Shown here: piece by piece, positions 63,431 to 64,000 of the stretch
How the letters are laid out: every line of letters begins with the position of its first letter
Position numbering within the stretch: the first letter of the stretch is position 1
Notes under the pieces: model-generated
Told to the model about the DNA's origin: nothing
What the model saw: only the letters and a program-made list of their open reading frames with translations
Databases searched by the model: none
Assembly: GCF_019733395.1 (NCBI RefSeq)
Contig: NZ_JAIHOO010000001.1
Location: 1,364,001 to 1,428,000, forward strand
Reading direction: 5' to 3'
Origin: Lysobacter sp. BMK333-48F3
GTDB taxonomy: Bacteria > Pseudomonadota > Gammaproteobacteria > Xanthomonadales > Xanthomonadaceae
Length of the DNA: 64,000 bases
Position numbers and translations under genes: made by a program

Positions 63431-64000
63431 CGTCTGCACCGCCGCCCTCCGCATCGACGACCTCGGCGCCCACCGCCATGAACGAATCCGCCGCATCGGC
63501 CACCGATTGCCCGGTGTTCGACGCCGGCCACGCGCCCGCGCCGACCGGCTGGTGGCGACGCAACGCCTTGTGGCTGCTCGGCACCGCCGTGCTCGGCGCC
63601 TGGGCGATGATCGTGCCTTACCGCGAACAGTTGCAGGTCTACCGGCAACGCCACCCCGACCAGGCCATCGCTGCCGCACGCGGGCAATGGGTCGCCTTCG
63701 AAGGCGCACGCTGGCGCCTGGTCGAAGCCCAGGCCCTGGCGCCGCGCGATCCGCGCCTGCGCGGCCCGCTGCGCAAGGACGCCGGCGTGCTGCTGGCGAC
63801 CTTCGAAGTGATCGCCGACTCCGGCACCGTCGCCAAGGACCTCGACCGCTGCCGCGGCCGCATCGCCGACGCCGAGGGCCGGCTCTGGGACGCCAACCCC
63901 GGCGACCTGCCGCGCATGGGCGGCGACAAGCTGCCCGAAACCTGCGGCACCGGCTACGGCGCCGACTTCAAGCCGATCAGCGCCCTGCCCGGCCGGCCGT
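63427..64000 (+). CDS. Hypothetical membrane-anchored protein, operon gene 3 (partial)
   Basis: An open frame of at least 191 codons running off the window end. It has a single membrane helix (NALWLLGTAVLGAWAMIVPY, about residues 45-64) and a soluble domain with GQWVAFEGARWRLVEAQALA and VLLATFEVIAD, as in the two upstream genes, plus a Cys pair (DRCRG, ETCGTG). The N-terminus is Ser/Ala/Pro-rich. Start ATG overlaps the upstream stop. The three genes form an operon of unknown function. Confidence 0.75.
   Translation, partial: MTSAPPPSASTTSAPTAMNESAASATDCPVFDAGHAPAPTGWWRRNALWLLGTAVLGAWAMIVPYREQLQVYRQRHPDQAIAAARGQWVAFEGARWRLVEAQALAPRDPRLRGPLRKDAGVLLATFEVIADSGTVAKDLDRCRGRIADAEGRLWDANPGDLPRMGGDKLPETCGTGYGADFKPISALPGRP

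Overview
The window looks like a chromosomal segment of a high-GC gammaproteobacterium of the Xanthomonadaceae, most probably Lysobacter. The case rests on very GC-rich codons in almost every gene, two secreted trypsin-fold proteases of the lysyl/arginyl endopeptidase type with long propeptides, REP-like hairpin arrays of the kind common in this family, and household genes that read as xanthomonad (parAB, rpmB-rpmG, tamAB, glyQS, tatABC, hemH, rdgC, ttcA). The genus is an inference from protein flavour. I see no tRNA, rRNA, CRISPR array or prophage. One complete insertion sequence is present.

Layout. 1-5.8 kb: the parA end and parB, a DUF4279 gene, a secreted protein, a sugar epimerase/glycosyltransferase/LAB_N trio, a GFA protein, then rpmB-rpmG with a promoter and terminator. 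5.8-10 kb: two paralogous secreted serine proteases on the minus strand, bracketed by REP arrays in opposite orientation. 10-15.9 kb: a transporter-fused hybrid histidine kinase of the CrbS/MxtR type, then an overlapping run of DUF2167, membrane and J-like genes. 15.9-19 kb: a DUF1080 protein, a secreted protein, a CrbR/ErdR-type response regulator and a DUF559 nuclease. 19-19.9 kb: an IS1595-family element inserted in a dispersed palindromic repeat. 20-25.5 kb: acetyl-CoA synthetase, divergent DcaP-like porin and an MHS-type transporter. Kinase, regulator, acs, porin and transporter together look like an acetate/carboxylate uptake and activation module.

25.5-33.3 kb: a glycine riboswitch with a TRIC/UPF0126 channel, an ABC pair, a kanamycin-nucleotidyltransferase-like gene, an EF-hand protein, twin tiny secreted cysteine peptides, a fatty-acid desaturase and a CHAD protein. 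33.3-38.6 kb: mutM, an ECF sigma factor with a Ser/Thr kinase-TPR protein, and an ADP-ribosylglycohydrolase. 38.6-48 kb: tamB-tamA and glyS-glyQ. 48-54.5 kb: an amidotransferase, membrane proteins, tatABC-RDD, a SYLF protein and a DUF4350-like protein. 54.7-64 kb: hemH with a hydrolase, a YgjP-like metallopeptidase, rdgC, ttcA, a DUF465 protein, an ABC-F ATPase and an unknown three-gene operon running off the edge.

The most unusual material is small or non-coding: the twin C-x5-C-x8-CC peptides, a family of 7-bp tandem arrays whose unit always begins GA but differs at each locus, the CCCCCTTT/AAAGGGGG palindromes beside a DUF559 nuclease, a perfect inverted repeat between acs and the porin gene, and a large hairpin that includes the rpmG stop codon.
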